A DNA stretch of 64,000 nucleotides from Limnanthes douglasii subsp. nivea (lineage: Eukaryota > Streptophyta > Magnoliopsida > Brassicales > Limnanthaceae), in assembly GCA_036936605.1 (NCBI GenBank), contig JAUPFV010000003.1, forward strand, positions 152,056,997 through 152,120,996, in the 5' to 3' direction. Below the pieces are notes generated by a model. That model did not search any database. It was not told where the DNA came from and was given only the letters and a program-made list of their open reading frames with translations. This document shows, one piece after another, positions 24,710-35,633 of this stretch. The translations under genes were made by a program, and so were the position numbers. Position 1 is the first letter of the stretch. Each line of letters starts with the position of its first letter.

Positions 24710-25260
24710 GTGGCTTTACATCTTGCAGGTAGGCGTTATTTCCGGACTTTAATCCTAAAAGCAGTTACTTTATATTCTCTTGCCTCTTGCCTTTTAATAT
24801 CCATGTCGTCTTTATCGGTACGGAACAAAATTGGTGTCCTATTTTCGGCTACGTCTCGTTTTCTCTTGTTTGAAATATCCGACTGTTTTTTTTATGAAAT
24901 GGTCGATCTGTGTCTTTCGTCGGTTTCGTCTTTGAAAGACGTCTCAACCGCCATCAACACGGTGAAGTGTCTGGTTTCCAAAAGTTCGCAAGGGAGAGAT
25001 TCGCTCGAGAATAAGATTGCAATCCAGAATAAGATTGCAATCCAGAATAAGATTGCGATCCTCAAAACATCTTACACTAGTCTATCAGATATTGGTAAGA
25101 GTCAGGTTGGAGGTGTCCGAGTGGTTCTCGGTTGGTTTTCAACGGAAGAGATCATATCTAATCGGAAGTTGTTATCAGCAAATCGATTTCCGATTTGAAG
25201 GTTTCAAAGTGACACTGTTATCCGATGCCTTGCCGCAATCAAGATTTCATCGAATATGAT
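24710..25260 (+). other. Sequence upstream of LINE ORF2, copy 2
   Basis: A 162-codon open frame (24710-25198) exists here, but the paralogous stretch in copy 1 does not keep it, and it contains copy-specific tandem repeats. I see no recognisable domain. Copy 2 carries about 50 bp (around 24930-24975) that copy 1 lacks. Confidence 0.3.
25010..25063 (+). repeat. 18-bp tandem repeat, three copies
   Basis: The unit AATAAGATTGCAATCCAG occurs at 25010 and 25028, with a third, slightly different one at 25046. Copy 1 has a single unit (about 2860), so the expansion is specific to this duplicate. Confidence 0.9.
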
Positions 25261-25460
25261 AAATCTAAACCTTGCCGACTATTGTATTTCACCATGTCCA
25301 TTCTGCATCTCATTATGTTTCTTCATCGGAGGTATTCGGTCCTTTTTTGCAAAGCTTGTGAAAGTGGACACAGATAAGGTTATGGTCACACCGTCAACGC
25401 TGGAATAAGGATTTATCCTCCCACAAGACCATCATCTAAATCAGTGTAAGTTTTATTTTT

Positions 25461-25935
25461 ATGTATATTGCTTCTTGGAATGTGTGGGGTCTTAATGATC
25501 CCATTAGGAAAAAAATGTTACCGATTTCATAATTAGTAATAATATTTCATTGTTAATTTAATTCTAAACAAAAGCCCAACTTTTTAAAGTCGACTCTATT
25601 ATTAGGTATATAGTTTCTTTCTGTCATGTTATTACCAACCACCATTACTAGAATTTCCCAATCCCTCTAGTCCATCAATTGTATGGCTAGATGTCACAAT
25701 TACAGCCTCTTTAAACTCACTGCTATCTACGCCTTTAATGATGCCCAGGACCGTATCCCCCTTCGGAATGATCTCATTAAAATCTCCATCCAAGATAACC
25801 ACATCCCCTGTGTTTCCCTTGGAGATTATAACGCGATTCGTCACACGGAGGAGCTCTTCCATTGATGATTAAAAACCTGGAATCAAGTGATTGTTCTTAA
25901 ACATCTTTGGTCAATAATCATTAATAAGAATTATG
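25461..25935 (+). pseudogene. LINE ORF2 relic, copy 2, with large internal deletion
   Basis: Begins MYIASWNVWGLNDPIRKK (here the Trp codon is intact, unlike copy 1). The endonuclease piece DNHIPCVSLGDYNAIRHTEE ends at about 25865, where the sequence jumps from ...TCCATTGATGATT directly to AAAAACCTGGAATCAAG, matching copy 1 at about 3830 and 5365 respectively. About 1.5 kb including all of the reverse transcriptase is missing. Short shared bases (GATT/TTAAAA) lie at the joint. Confidence 0.85.
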
Positions 25936-27220
25936 GAAGTAATAGACAAAATAGAACAATAATAGACACCAGAGATGACGAACGACGACTTGACAATATG
26001 AAATGAAGATTGGAAGTACATCTGCTAGGTTTTAAGTAGCCTTAAGAGATTTGCTTCCTAATCGAACTTAAACCGGCTTGTATCATTATTCTTAACACGT
26101 ATGGCTACCCAAATTTCATGTTTATTCAAATTGGCCCAAAAGCCTATTAGCAAACCCAAAAGCCATTTCAGACTAACTCATCAATCACAAGGCAAAAAAA
26201 TAAAAGAACCATACTACTACTAACTGTAAATCTCCACACAAAATAACAAATTCTATCTTATTATTGTTACAGCCTATATAGACAATCAATGTAATATACT
26301 AAATAAGCTTTTGAAGAATAAAATTTAGAAACAGTAATTCTTAACCTAAATTTGTCTTCCTTCCTCTTACTAACTAGGTATTGTAATCTATATTTTGTTA
26401 GGTATTTGGTGATAAGGATTGGGATCGGTTTGTTTTTTCTATTTGGAATAGGGCAATGAACTGGTCAAATATATTAATGACGTATGTGTTGTTTATTATT
26501 ATCTTTTAGGAATTATATGTATATAGTTGCAGTCTATATTTGGTCAGGTACTCGGTGACAAGGATTGCGATGTTCATACTAAAACGATAGAGAGGATCCG
26601 TTTGTTTTTTATATTTGCAGTGCCATCTTGACTCCGAGAGATTACTTGGTGTTTTAGGGCATAGAAGTGGTCAAATATGTGAAACTGCTTAAATGACTTT
26701 ATTGTTATATTACAAGTAGAGTAAAAGTTATACTATGAATATATGAAATATTAATAAACACACTGCACCAAAAACAACCAAAAACATTATGCTAATGGTC
26801 CAACTTTTATTCCATTTCCGAACATCCTCTTGTTTCTCTTTAATTTAGGTATGGATGGAGCGGGAAAATCTTTAAAGTCAGGGATAAATGTATTATTTTA
26901 GATTTTTTTAAAGGTGGTTATATGAATTTAGGGTTAAACAAGTGTGAAAGACGTAATATTAACAGATGTTGAGACGAAGACAATAGATAAGAAAAGCCAT
27001 CAGGTTGAATCTATATAACAAATATATAGATGACAGTGATAGATAGGTTTTGGAGTAGAATGCAGAAAAAGTCATGAAGGCCCTGCTCGGGAATGCCTAG
27101 CGAAAGAAACAAACCATAAGAGGCCTAATTTGTAATCTAATTAGATGGCGTGCGTAGTTAAAGTAATATAAGCACGCAATTGTTTTAGTCACCTTGGTTT
27201 GGTTTGAGCCATCTCTGAAG
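25936..27220. other. Noncoding spacer between LINE and MULE, copy 2
   Basis: Paralogue of 5500-6640. No gene seen. Confidence 0.6.
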
Positions 27221-28370
27221 AATAATTAAGAGGAAAGTACCCCTAAATACCCACTCAACTATGAAATACGAAAATGGTATCCGTTTTTGGACTAGTTTCA
27301 TAAAATACCTAGAGCCATATTTGGGACAATTATACCCTCTAGGGTATAAAAGGGGTTGTTTGGTTTAAACCCACTTTTTTTACACCTTATAATCAGAGTT
27401 TTAGGTTCCAATTTCCCCCACTTTCACATTTCTAAATTTGAGGAGAGAGAAACACGTGAAACGAGAGGGAACCCAAAAGACTTTTTTGAAACCAAACCAA
27501 ACCGGCGACAACTAACCGACGACAACTAACCTTCGTTCCGATATTTCAAGCAACCACCGGCGAACCTCCTACTGCAACGAAGTATCCGTCGAACCGAACC
27601 GTCGACCACTGTCTATGTTTTTCATTACGCCTTCGAACCGAACCAGGTATCCGTCTACCACTGTCTCTGTATAAGCTTCGCCAGAATACGTTTAATACTC
27701 CGGTAGTAAGAATACTCGGTTGTTTTACATTGATAGTCCATGTTGTCTGACGTTTAATACTCCGGTAGTCAGTAAGGGTATTTCGTACTGTTGCTCGAGC
27801 GGACGATGTTAGTTGATAGTTGTGTTGGTAGTGCTGTCTGACGCCATCGATTTGAATGTGGCCTGGTTGAATCGTAAACGTGTACGTCGTCTATCGTAGC
27901 TATAGGGGTGTTGTTCTAACCGTTGTGAGTTTACGTAGATTTGTTAGACATCTAGCAATTTGGGTTGCATTATCTATCGGGGTCTGTTAATAGTTTACCT
28001 GTCCAACGCCATCGATTTGAACCTGGCCTGGTTGAATCGTGAACGTGTAACGTCGTCTATCGTAGCTATAGGGCTGCTATTCTAACCGTTGTGAGTTTAC
28101 GTAGGTTTGTTAGGCATCTAGCAATGTGGGTTGCATTATCTATCGGGGTCTGTTAATAGTTTACCTATCAGACAACACGTCTAGGGGAGTAGTATATGAT
28201 TCTGGTCACTTCTAGCAATCTTTATAATGCAGTGAGGTATAGGATTATGTGTAGTAACTTGGAGAAGTGCTGTCTCGTAGAGTTTCCGTACATACTGGCT
28301 GCTTAGTTTTATTGTTTTAATTACCATGGTATTACTAACTAGCTTATTATGTAAACGTTAACAGGTCAAA

Positions 28371-31300
28371 ATGACAAAAACAGGAGTATTCTACAGGTCG
28401 GGGTTGGTTAGCATAATCAACGTACTGAGACGGGATATAATTAAAGCTGAACACATCGAGGCTGCTCGAGGAACCCCTTTCTATACCTTCCTCAAAACCT
28501 CGTTCGACTTGAGGAACGAGGTTCTGAAGCTTAAAAAGTTCCACTACTTGATCGAGGCGATTTGTGGTTTATACGATGTTAGATGGAAGGCTTTTAAGAT
28601 TGGACGGAAGCATGTAAGGCTGACGAAGAAAGATGTTAAGGCGATCTTTGGCCTGAAACACGGTAACGAAGAGATACCGATGAGCAAATCAGGCGCATTT
28701 ATCGCTCGGTACGCTGATGGAGCTGAGTTAGATTCGATTCTAATGAAGAAATATTTTTTGAGCCCAAGGACGAGGAGGAGCGGGCCAACAAACAACAAAT
28801 CAGTTTCCAATGCGTTGATAAAGGTAAATAGAGTCTGTTAGAATGTAGTTGTTTTTTAGTTTATGCTGCAGGGTGTTAGCAGTATATTACGTTGGTGTTT
28901 GGTTTTATGCATCTAGCAATGTCTATGATCATATCTATCAATGTCTTATTCGGGGTAGATGTATTTAATTGTTATTTCTGTATTCTTTGTATGATTTTGT
29001 TTATTTTTGTAGGAAGCGATCGAGAAAGCAGTCAGTGAAGGAGGGGAGGATGAAGCTAAGGATGTTGCTCGGCTCCTGATACTTTTCATATGCTCGACAC
29101 TGTTCTTTTCAGTGTCGGGCGACGTAGTCGGGTGAACAGCAATATTCTACGTGGAGAATCTTGAAAAGATAAACGACTATGACTAGTCTGGAGACATCTT
29201 GGAGAAGCTTCACAAATCACTGGACAAATGTATTAAGGCCGGGCATCCTGCAAGAGTTATCGAATGCGTTGCTCTGCTTTTTGTAAGTACAGTGGGTTAT
29301 GATCAGCATGTCTGTTACGAAACTGTTTTTTTTAATGGTTAGTTATGTTCTCTGCAACCATTTCTTATGGAGCATATTTCGATGAACGTCGACATACCAA
29401 GGCCAAACATAATCCCTAGATGTTACAAGTAGTGGGGACTAGAGGGGAAGGAGTCGACATTCGAAATGATCCAGATGGTCAGTGAGCTCAGGGATGATCA
29501 GGTATGTAACGCACCTATCAATGTCCATGTTGTAGTATCAAACAAATCACATACACAAGGTTCTTACAAACAAATAGCAACCATAAATATTAGAACAAAA
29601 AAAATAAACATATATATCGATAAAAATATCAAACAAATAGCATACCATGTAGCATAACGTCATAACTTCAACATGTTCATGGATCATAATTGTCTGTAAT
29701 TCGCAGTAGTGATTATAATATTGTGCTGCTCAATGTATATTATACTGTATTTCTTAGGTTGTGGGCGGTGAGTTGGTGTTTTCAGCGTCTGAATGTTTTG
29801 TTTATGGAGTAAATGATTCGCAGAGGCAGTGCGAAGTTGCTGGAGAAACAAGCAAACAGAGGAGTAGGAAAAGAAAGAAATCTATTGCGAATATAATTAC
29901 AAGAAGGAAGGTAGATGACGGAGCTGGAAGTAAGAAGAGAAGACGTTCGATGACTGAGGTTGATGATGATGTTACATTGGGGGAATTCATTGTGGAGAGG
30001 AAGGCAACAGTTGGTAAAAACAAAGGGGAGAGGTTGAAAAACAAAAACAAACGTAGGTCTAGTATTATTCCAAGCTTTGGAGGGCTGTCCCAGTCGGTGC
30101 TGCGTGACAACAACAAGCTGAAAAAAAGAAGCCGGTTGCGCCGGTTGAAAGTTGAAAACAAGCGGCTTAAAACGTCGTTTGAGGAAAGAAACGAAGAGGT
30201 TAGTGTTACCATGTTTTTTAAGTACTAATAACCTCTATATGTTGGTTAAAATGAACATATGAAATGTATAGATGTTGTTTGTTAGCAGCATCATTATAAT
30301 TGATTTAACAAACGTAACTATAAGTTGTCTATCAACGATAATATGCTGTATCTATCATTGTTAAAATAATGTAACTATTTCGTATGCTCGTGTTATTCAG
30401 GTGGAAAAGTTGAAGAAAGATTTTGAGGACCTGAAACACAAGCTAGAGGTGGGAGGTGAAATAGTGGATGGTGAGGATGACCAACTATTGTTGACCTTAT
30501 CAATGCCATTTTGCCGTATTGATGAGGATGATATTGAAACCGTGGATGCAAACGTTGCTGAGAAGGTGGTTAAAGAAGCACTGGTTTACAGATCTCGGAG
30601 GCATGAATTTGTTCTCAAGAGGAACCAAACAGTTTCTGACACAGAAAAAGCAACAGAAGAAGAGGATGTTCATAGGGAGACAGCAGCAGAAGAACAACAA
30701 GAGCTGGACAAAGGTGTGGAAAAAGAAAGGGACGTATCGGAGGAGGAGAAGGAAGAAGTTGATGGAGGGTGTGTTCAATCCGAAACACGTGTTGAACCAA
30801 TGCAAAACAGTACTACACAAGAAGCTATTGTTTTTGATGTGTCTAGGAAGCCGAAAGGGACTACAATAACTGGTTATGACGCTGGTAATGAGAAAGGGGA
30901 GGTGGCAGAAGAATTATCACCCTAACTCATGCTGCCGGTGCGCAAAATGAAGTTTTGGTACCTGCACAGGGACCCGGAGTTGGAAACAACGAGGTTGAAC
31001 AATAGCAGCTGATTGTGGATATAATTGATTTGTTGGACGAAGGTTCCAACGAAGGAACAAAAACAATGAAACAACAATTGGAGGAGTCGCCAGAAACAGT
31101 AGATCAAGGACAGAATACGAAGAAAGTTGAGGTGGAAGGAGAAGATGACATAGTAGCAACTGCTTTGATGGAGATTGCAGCCACAGAACTACAGGGTCCA
31201 GAACCTGTCTGTCACAATGTGGTGGAGAATGTGGCTGAAGATGTAAGTGGATCTTAACATCCTTAAGATTCATAAATTGTCATTAATTATGTTTTGGCTT

Positions 31301-33354
31301 GTTTTGGAATGCTTTAAACTCTAGGTTGGAAAACATTTACAGTATCTGGGTAGGTTTTTGTATGAAAAAGTTGGTTTGACAGTATCTGTGTAGTGTAAGA
31401 CACGATTTGAATGATTGTCTCAATGAGTATTAGTTGATGCATGTTTGAAAAATCGAAAACCCAATATGTATATGTTAAAAAATATATAGAATACCGTATA
31501 CATTGCAAACAAATTGCATTCTAAGATAGACGTAAATAGCATAGATCGTTATTTGAATATCATCTATCAGTGATATTTGTGCTAATCTCGCAATGTATGG
31601 TTTCCAATATTCTAATTTTATGTTATTAGGAAGCGGAAACAGCGGAGCCTGAAGACACACGACAATCTAATGTAAAGACATTGGCATTCACTGGGATTGA
31701 AAAAGCAGCAAAGTGCGAACAACTATCGCAAGATGTCTCTCCATTAAAGGTGATACCAATTATCAACGGAGAAGATTAATCCGCAGAGAATATTGAAAAA
31801 GTGTCACAGGTTGAGCCATCTGCGTACGCAACACCACAACAACAGAAAGCAACATCTAACGATCTGATTGTCCGATCAGTTACACCGTTGGCTGAGGATA
31901 GCTTTGTAGAGTGCACTCAATCATTTTACGCAGAAGTTGACAAGGCTGTTGAAAATTCAAACGAGAAGAGACATGCAATGGACTCCATCGAGGAAGAACA
32001 AACAGACGTTGACGTAAGTAGATATCTTGTATTATCAATAAACCTTATTAAAGTAATGTTAACAGTTTAATATGATGCTTTATTTTAGGTGCCCATTAAT
32101 GAAATGCCTGAGTTTAACTTACTTACTCCGACACAGGTTCAACAACAGCAGACTGAAGTCGTAGATTGGCCGTTCCCGACAGAGACAACGGAACTGATCA
32201 ATGTCAGTGAGTACGAGAAGGTGCTGAAACTCAAACAGGTAGAACAACAAGAAGATCCAGAAGTATGGTACTTGCCAACAGCAGAGGTCTCATACATGCT
32301 TTCCATTAGTGTGTCAGAGATAATGGAACTGTCTAACGAAACTCAAGTTGACTTCAAGGTAATAAGGTTTCAGGTTGTATCTATCATAGTAAAATTGTTA
32401 GTCTAGCAATGTGTCTATGTACATCTAGCAATATTAATATGTAGCATCTATCATTGTGTCAACCAATAAACCGTTGGTTATTCTTTTCAGTAATTGTCAT
32501 TCAACTGATTTGAGCTTGTAATTGTGTTTTGATATGTAATAGATGTTTTGATATATAAGCTCTTAAAGGATTCAGATTAGAAAGTCCCTCTGAAAGGGTT
32601 TGATGATAAGTATTCATTTCCCGTTAACGCCATTCAAATAAATGGGATTGCAACTGTAAGTTCCCAGGGAATTATTTGTGTTATATTGGAAACATCTACT
32701 TCCTGTAGTAATGACTTAAATTTACAGGGAACACTGGCTATCAAGGGAGATTTCTCTGTCATTGTGGACAGTGTTTTTGAAACAATGAAACTAGAAACAT
32801 ATGTTGCATTTGTTCCCCTTTGTACCGTAAACACGGCCGGCGTGAACCACTGGACGCTCCTGGTTATAGACATGGAGAATGGGGCTGCCAGAAGCTACAA
32901 CCCACTGTTGTCGTGGAGCAAACACATTCCAGATAAGACGAAAAACACAGCCGATGCTCTGGTAAGGAATTTAATTGCCAAGTAACCTATTTTGGTTGTC
33001 TATCTAGCAATTTCGAATACTATATCAATCAATGTATATAGTAATACATAATAATGACTGCTACTTGTTAATCGCATAGTACCTATAGATTACTTGATTT
33101 TGCAGCTGACCTATTGCATGAAGAAGAAATACATACCTTATGTAAAAGGTGGATACAAAATAAATACCGTGTTAAATATCCCAAAGCAAAAGAAGGACAA
33201 CCTTGACTGCGGTGTTTTTGTTTGTAAGTACGTAGAAGACATCATTACAAGAGGGTTTGTTCCGCGGGAATATGGAAAGGAAATGCCGGCAGAAACAAGA
33301 GCTAAAATATTTAAGCATTTCATGAATGATCGTAACACAAACAAACGTTGGTAG
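28371..33354 (+). pseudogene. MULE-borne ULP1-like (VANC-like) gene, copy 2, about 10 exons
   Basis: Exons I infer: 28371-28823, 29014-29283, 29358-29501, 29759-30198, 30401-31241, 31630-32013, 32089-32357, 32532-32655, 32728-32961 and 33107-33354. The N-terminus is DUF1985-like (TPFYTFLKTSF, FKIGRKHVRLTKKDVKAIFG). The middle is basic then acidic with a coiled coil spanning an exon joint. The C-terminus is a ULP1-type protease fold: NTAGVNHWTLLVID (His), and KKDNLDCGVFVCKY (Cys), ending TNKRW. The usual catalytic Asp (in a YDS motif) is replaced by Asn in RSYNPLL, in both copies. Lesions include stops at 29133, 29184 and 29430, a one-base loss near 30920, a lost acceptor before exon 8 (AT for AG) and TAG at 32578. 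The N-terminal frame is intact, unlike copy 1. Confidence 0.8.
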
Positions 33355-33359
33355 TATGT

Positions 33360-34490
33360 AGTTTATTTTTTAGTACCCATTTTTATGATTCAGATAAATT
33401 AGGAATTGGTGTATTAGACAACTAATATGATTTCTGTTGGTAGTAGAAGACTCACGTGTAAGCACACATTTTCACATAGATTAGGTTACATCATTCAGTG
33501 TTGAATCTACTAATTTATATATGTTGTATCCGTCAGAGTAGTTTTCAAATTTTTATCAAAGTTTTTATTATTACCTATCAGGCTTGAACTAAAAATCTAT
33601 CAATGTCTACTTGCTTAACTATCAGAATCATAAACAGGTGGTGTATGTAGCTCTATACGAAATTCTTTTGAATCAGGCTTAAACTCAAGTAAATATGAAG
33701 GCAAATGTTTTTCTAAACTACCTTGGCAAATCCCCCATTCGTTGCATGAATCAATTTAATACCTGGGCACATGTCTGTAGTATTTTTATGTTCTAGATAT
33801 GACAGAGTAATAGTAAGTTATATCGCAATATCTACCTTCGTATCTATCAAATATTTAATAAATTATCTATCGTACTTATATCCCAGTATATTGCAATGTT
33901 CACCAGTTTTATCTATCGGGGTTATAATCAAGTAACTATCGTAGTTCGAACTACATATCAGTCAGACCAATTATCTACAATATATGGATGTCCACATGTA
34001 AAAAAGTTTTGTTACGAACCATATAGTACACTTTTACATATTTTTCAGACTAATTATCTAGACCATATAGGTTTTTAATTTTAAATATAATTTATCTAGC
34101 ATTGTAAATTACTCGTAAATTGCATATAACATATTAGTGATGGACGAAATATATATATGGACTGGACGATATGGTTATTGGTAGATGAGTAAAATTAATT
34201 TTTTGAAAGGACTTTTAACCACACCAATTACTCATTAGAAGTAAATGTGTTAAACCTATTGGTTAGATTGAAAGTTGAAAATACAAAGGTAGATGGACTT
34301 GAATGATTACATGCATTTAATAGACGTGTGCCATTAAATTTATGAAAGTAAGTATGGTTGCTAAATGGCACTCAGCTTTGGGCATTGTGTTTTGCTATAA
34401 AAAGAGGGTGATATTTGAACCTATTCCTCTCACACTTCCATTCAAAGCAAAAATAAACCGGAAACTCTAGCCTAAGTTGAAACCAAACCA
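33360..34490 (+). repeat. Noncoding MULE segment rich in CTATC / CTAGCAAT motifs
   Basis: Between the ULP-like gene and the acidic frame, short variants recur in no fixed register: AACTAAAAATCTATCAATGT (about 33590), CTATCAGAATC (33620), TCGTATCTATCAAATATT (33839), TTATCTATCGTAC (33860), TTATCTATCGGGGTT (33909), TTATCTAGCATTG (34089). A TATAAAAAGAG (34396) shortly before the 34500 ATG looks like a TATA box. Confidence 0.65.
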
Positions 34491-34499
34491 CCTTCAAAA

Positions 34500-34864
34500 A
34501 TGGCACCTTCCTCACCTTTCTCACCAATGAACTCCACCGACGACAGCTGGTCAACTGACCACTACGTCGACAACAATGCGTACATCGTACCACAACGTTG
34601 GAGTACTCCGATGATGAAGAAGATGACTGGTCAGTTTGGTCTGAGGACCAAGAAGACCCCTACAGTTCATGGGATTCATGGTCGTTCGACGACAGTTACG
34701 AGTCTGAGGATGAAACACTTCCAAAACGGAAGAGACGTAGGAGCAGTTGCAAGTGGGAAAAAGAAGAGGATGATGATTCAGAGGAGGCAGACGACGAGAA
34801 GTCTGAAGACGAAGAAGAAGAAGAAGAAGAGGAGGAGGGATCTGATGAAGAGGATTCTGACTAG
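34500..34864 (+). pseudogene. Small acidic protein frame in the MULE (possible VANB counterpart)
   Basis: An ATG at 34500 starts MAPSSPFSPMNSTDDSWS, preceded by a TATA-like sequence about 105 bp upstream. A second frame, open from before 34598, reads EYSDDEEDDWSVWSEDQ, then a basic KRKRRRSS patch and a long run of Glu/Asp to EEDSD and a stop at 34862. The composition of the second frame (acidic repeats with spaced Trp) looks like real coding bias, and the first frame looks like its proper N-terminus. The two are out of phase near 34600, so I infer a frameshift or a missed intron. Function is unknown. VANDAL elements carry a small second gene, vanB, but I cannot show homology. Confidence 0.45.
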
Positions 34865-35099
34865 GTTTGAACATGTTGATGTAGTTTCATTTAACTTCTG
34901 GTTTCTATTTCGTTGTTTTTAATGTTTGTTTATGCTCTAGTTGGACTTTAACTTTCACCAACCCTGTGCAGTAGTCTTATTTTTTGACAGGGTTGGTGTA
35001 TTTGGAAGATCTGTAGCAGTGAATGATTTTATCTTAATGTTAACGTTTGATTGCATTTTCCGTTCTGTAGCTTAAACTGGTGGGTTAATTTTGAAATGT

Positions 35100-35630
35100 G
35101 CAACAGGTTAACATATGCTATGTTGCAGTTGACTGAAGCAGTTTTAATTGCAGTTATCTCATAGAATCACATTGTATGAAAACTAAAATATCAGAGTTAG
35201 GTTAACATTAACATACCAGTTTATGTAGACCTAATCTATCAGATGTAAGCTAACTTATCTATCAACCACTGTTTATGTCATATTTACGTCATCAATCTAT
35301 CTGGCTATTAAATAACGAAATGAATCAGGCAGGGGATATTTAAAGGACCTCTTGAACAAATGTAAGTGAGGTATCAGATGGATGTACAGAAAAACAAAAA
35401 ACATAAATTGATGTATCTGACAGATGTAAAATCCAGGATCTATCAATGTTACATGGAGTTTCTATCGGAGTGTAACAGCGTATATAGCAATGTAGCTTTG
35501 AATAAATATCAGAGTCTGAAACAAACAGACATGGTACATATCAATGTTGAAAGTGTACAAAAACATAAGTCAAAAGATAAGGAGTGTTTATCTTTGAGAT
35601 GTAAAATGTTACAAAAAAATCGGTAAAAAA
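35100..35630 (+). repeat. Second motif-rich noncoding MULE segment
   Basis: Carries GACCTAATCTATCAGATGTA (35229), TTATCTATCAACC (35253), CATCAATCTATCTGGCTA (35289), GATCTATCAATGTTAC (35438), ATATAGCAATGTAGC (35493) and CATATCAATGTTG (35537). An open frame at 35366-35626 runs through these motifs and looks fortuitous. This is the 3' flank of the convergent transposase gene. Confidence 0.6.
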
Positions 35631-35633
35631 TGT

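Noticed and set aside
24710..25198. 162-codon frame as a gene
   Set aside because: It is not maintained in copy 1, depends on copy-specific repeats, and has no domain.
34598..34864. Acidic frame as a host transcription factor
   Set aside because: It lies inside the MULE borders and has no DNA-binding domain.
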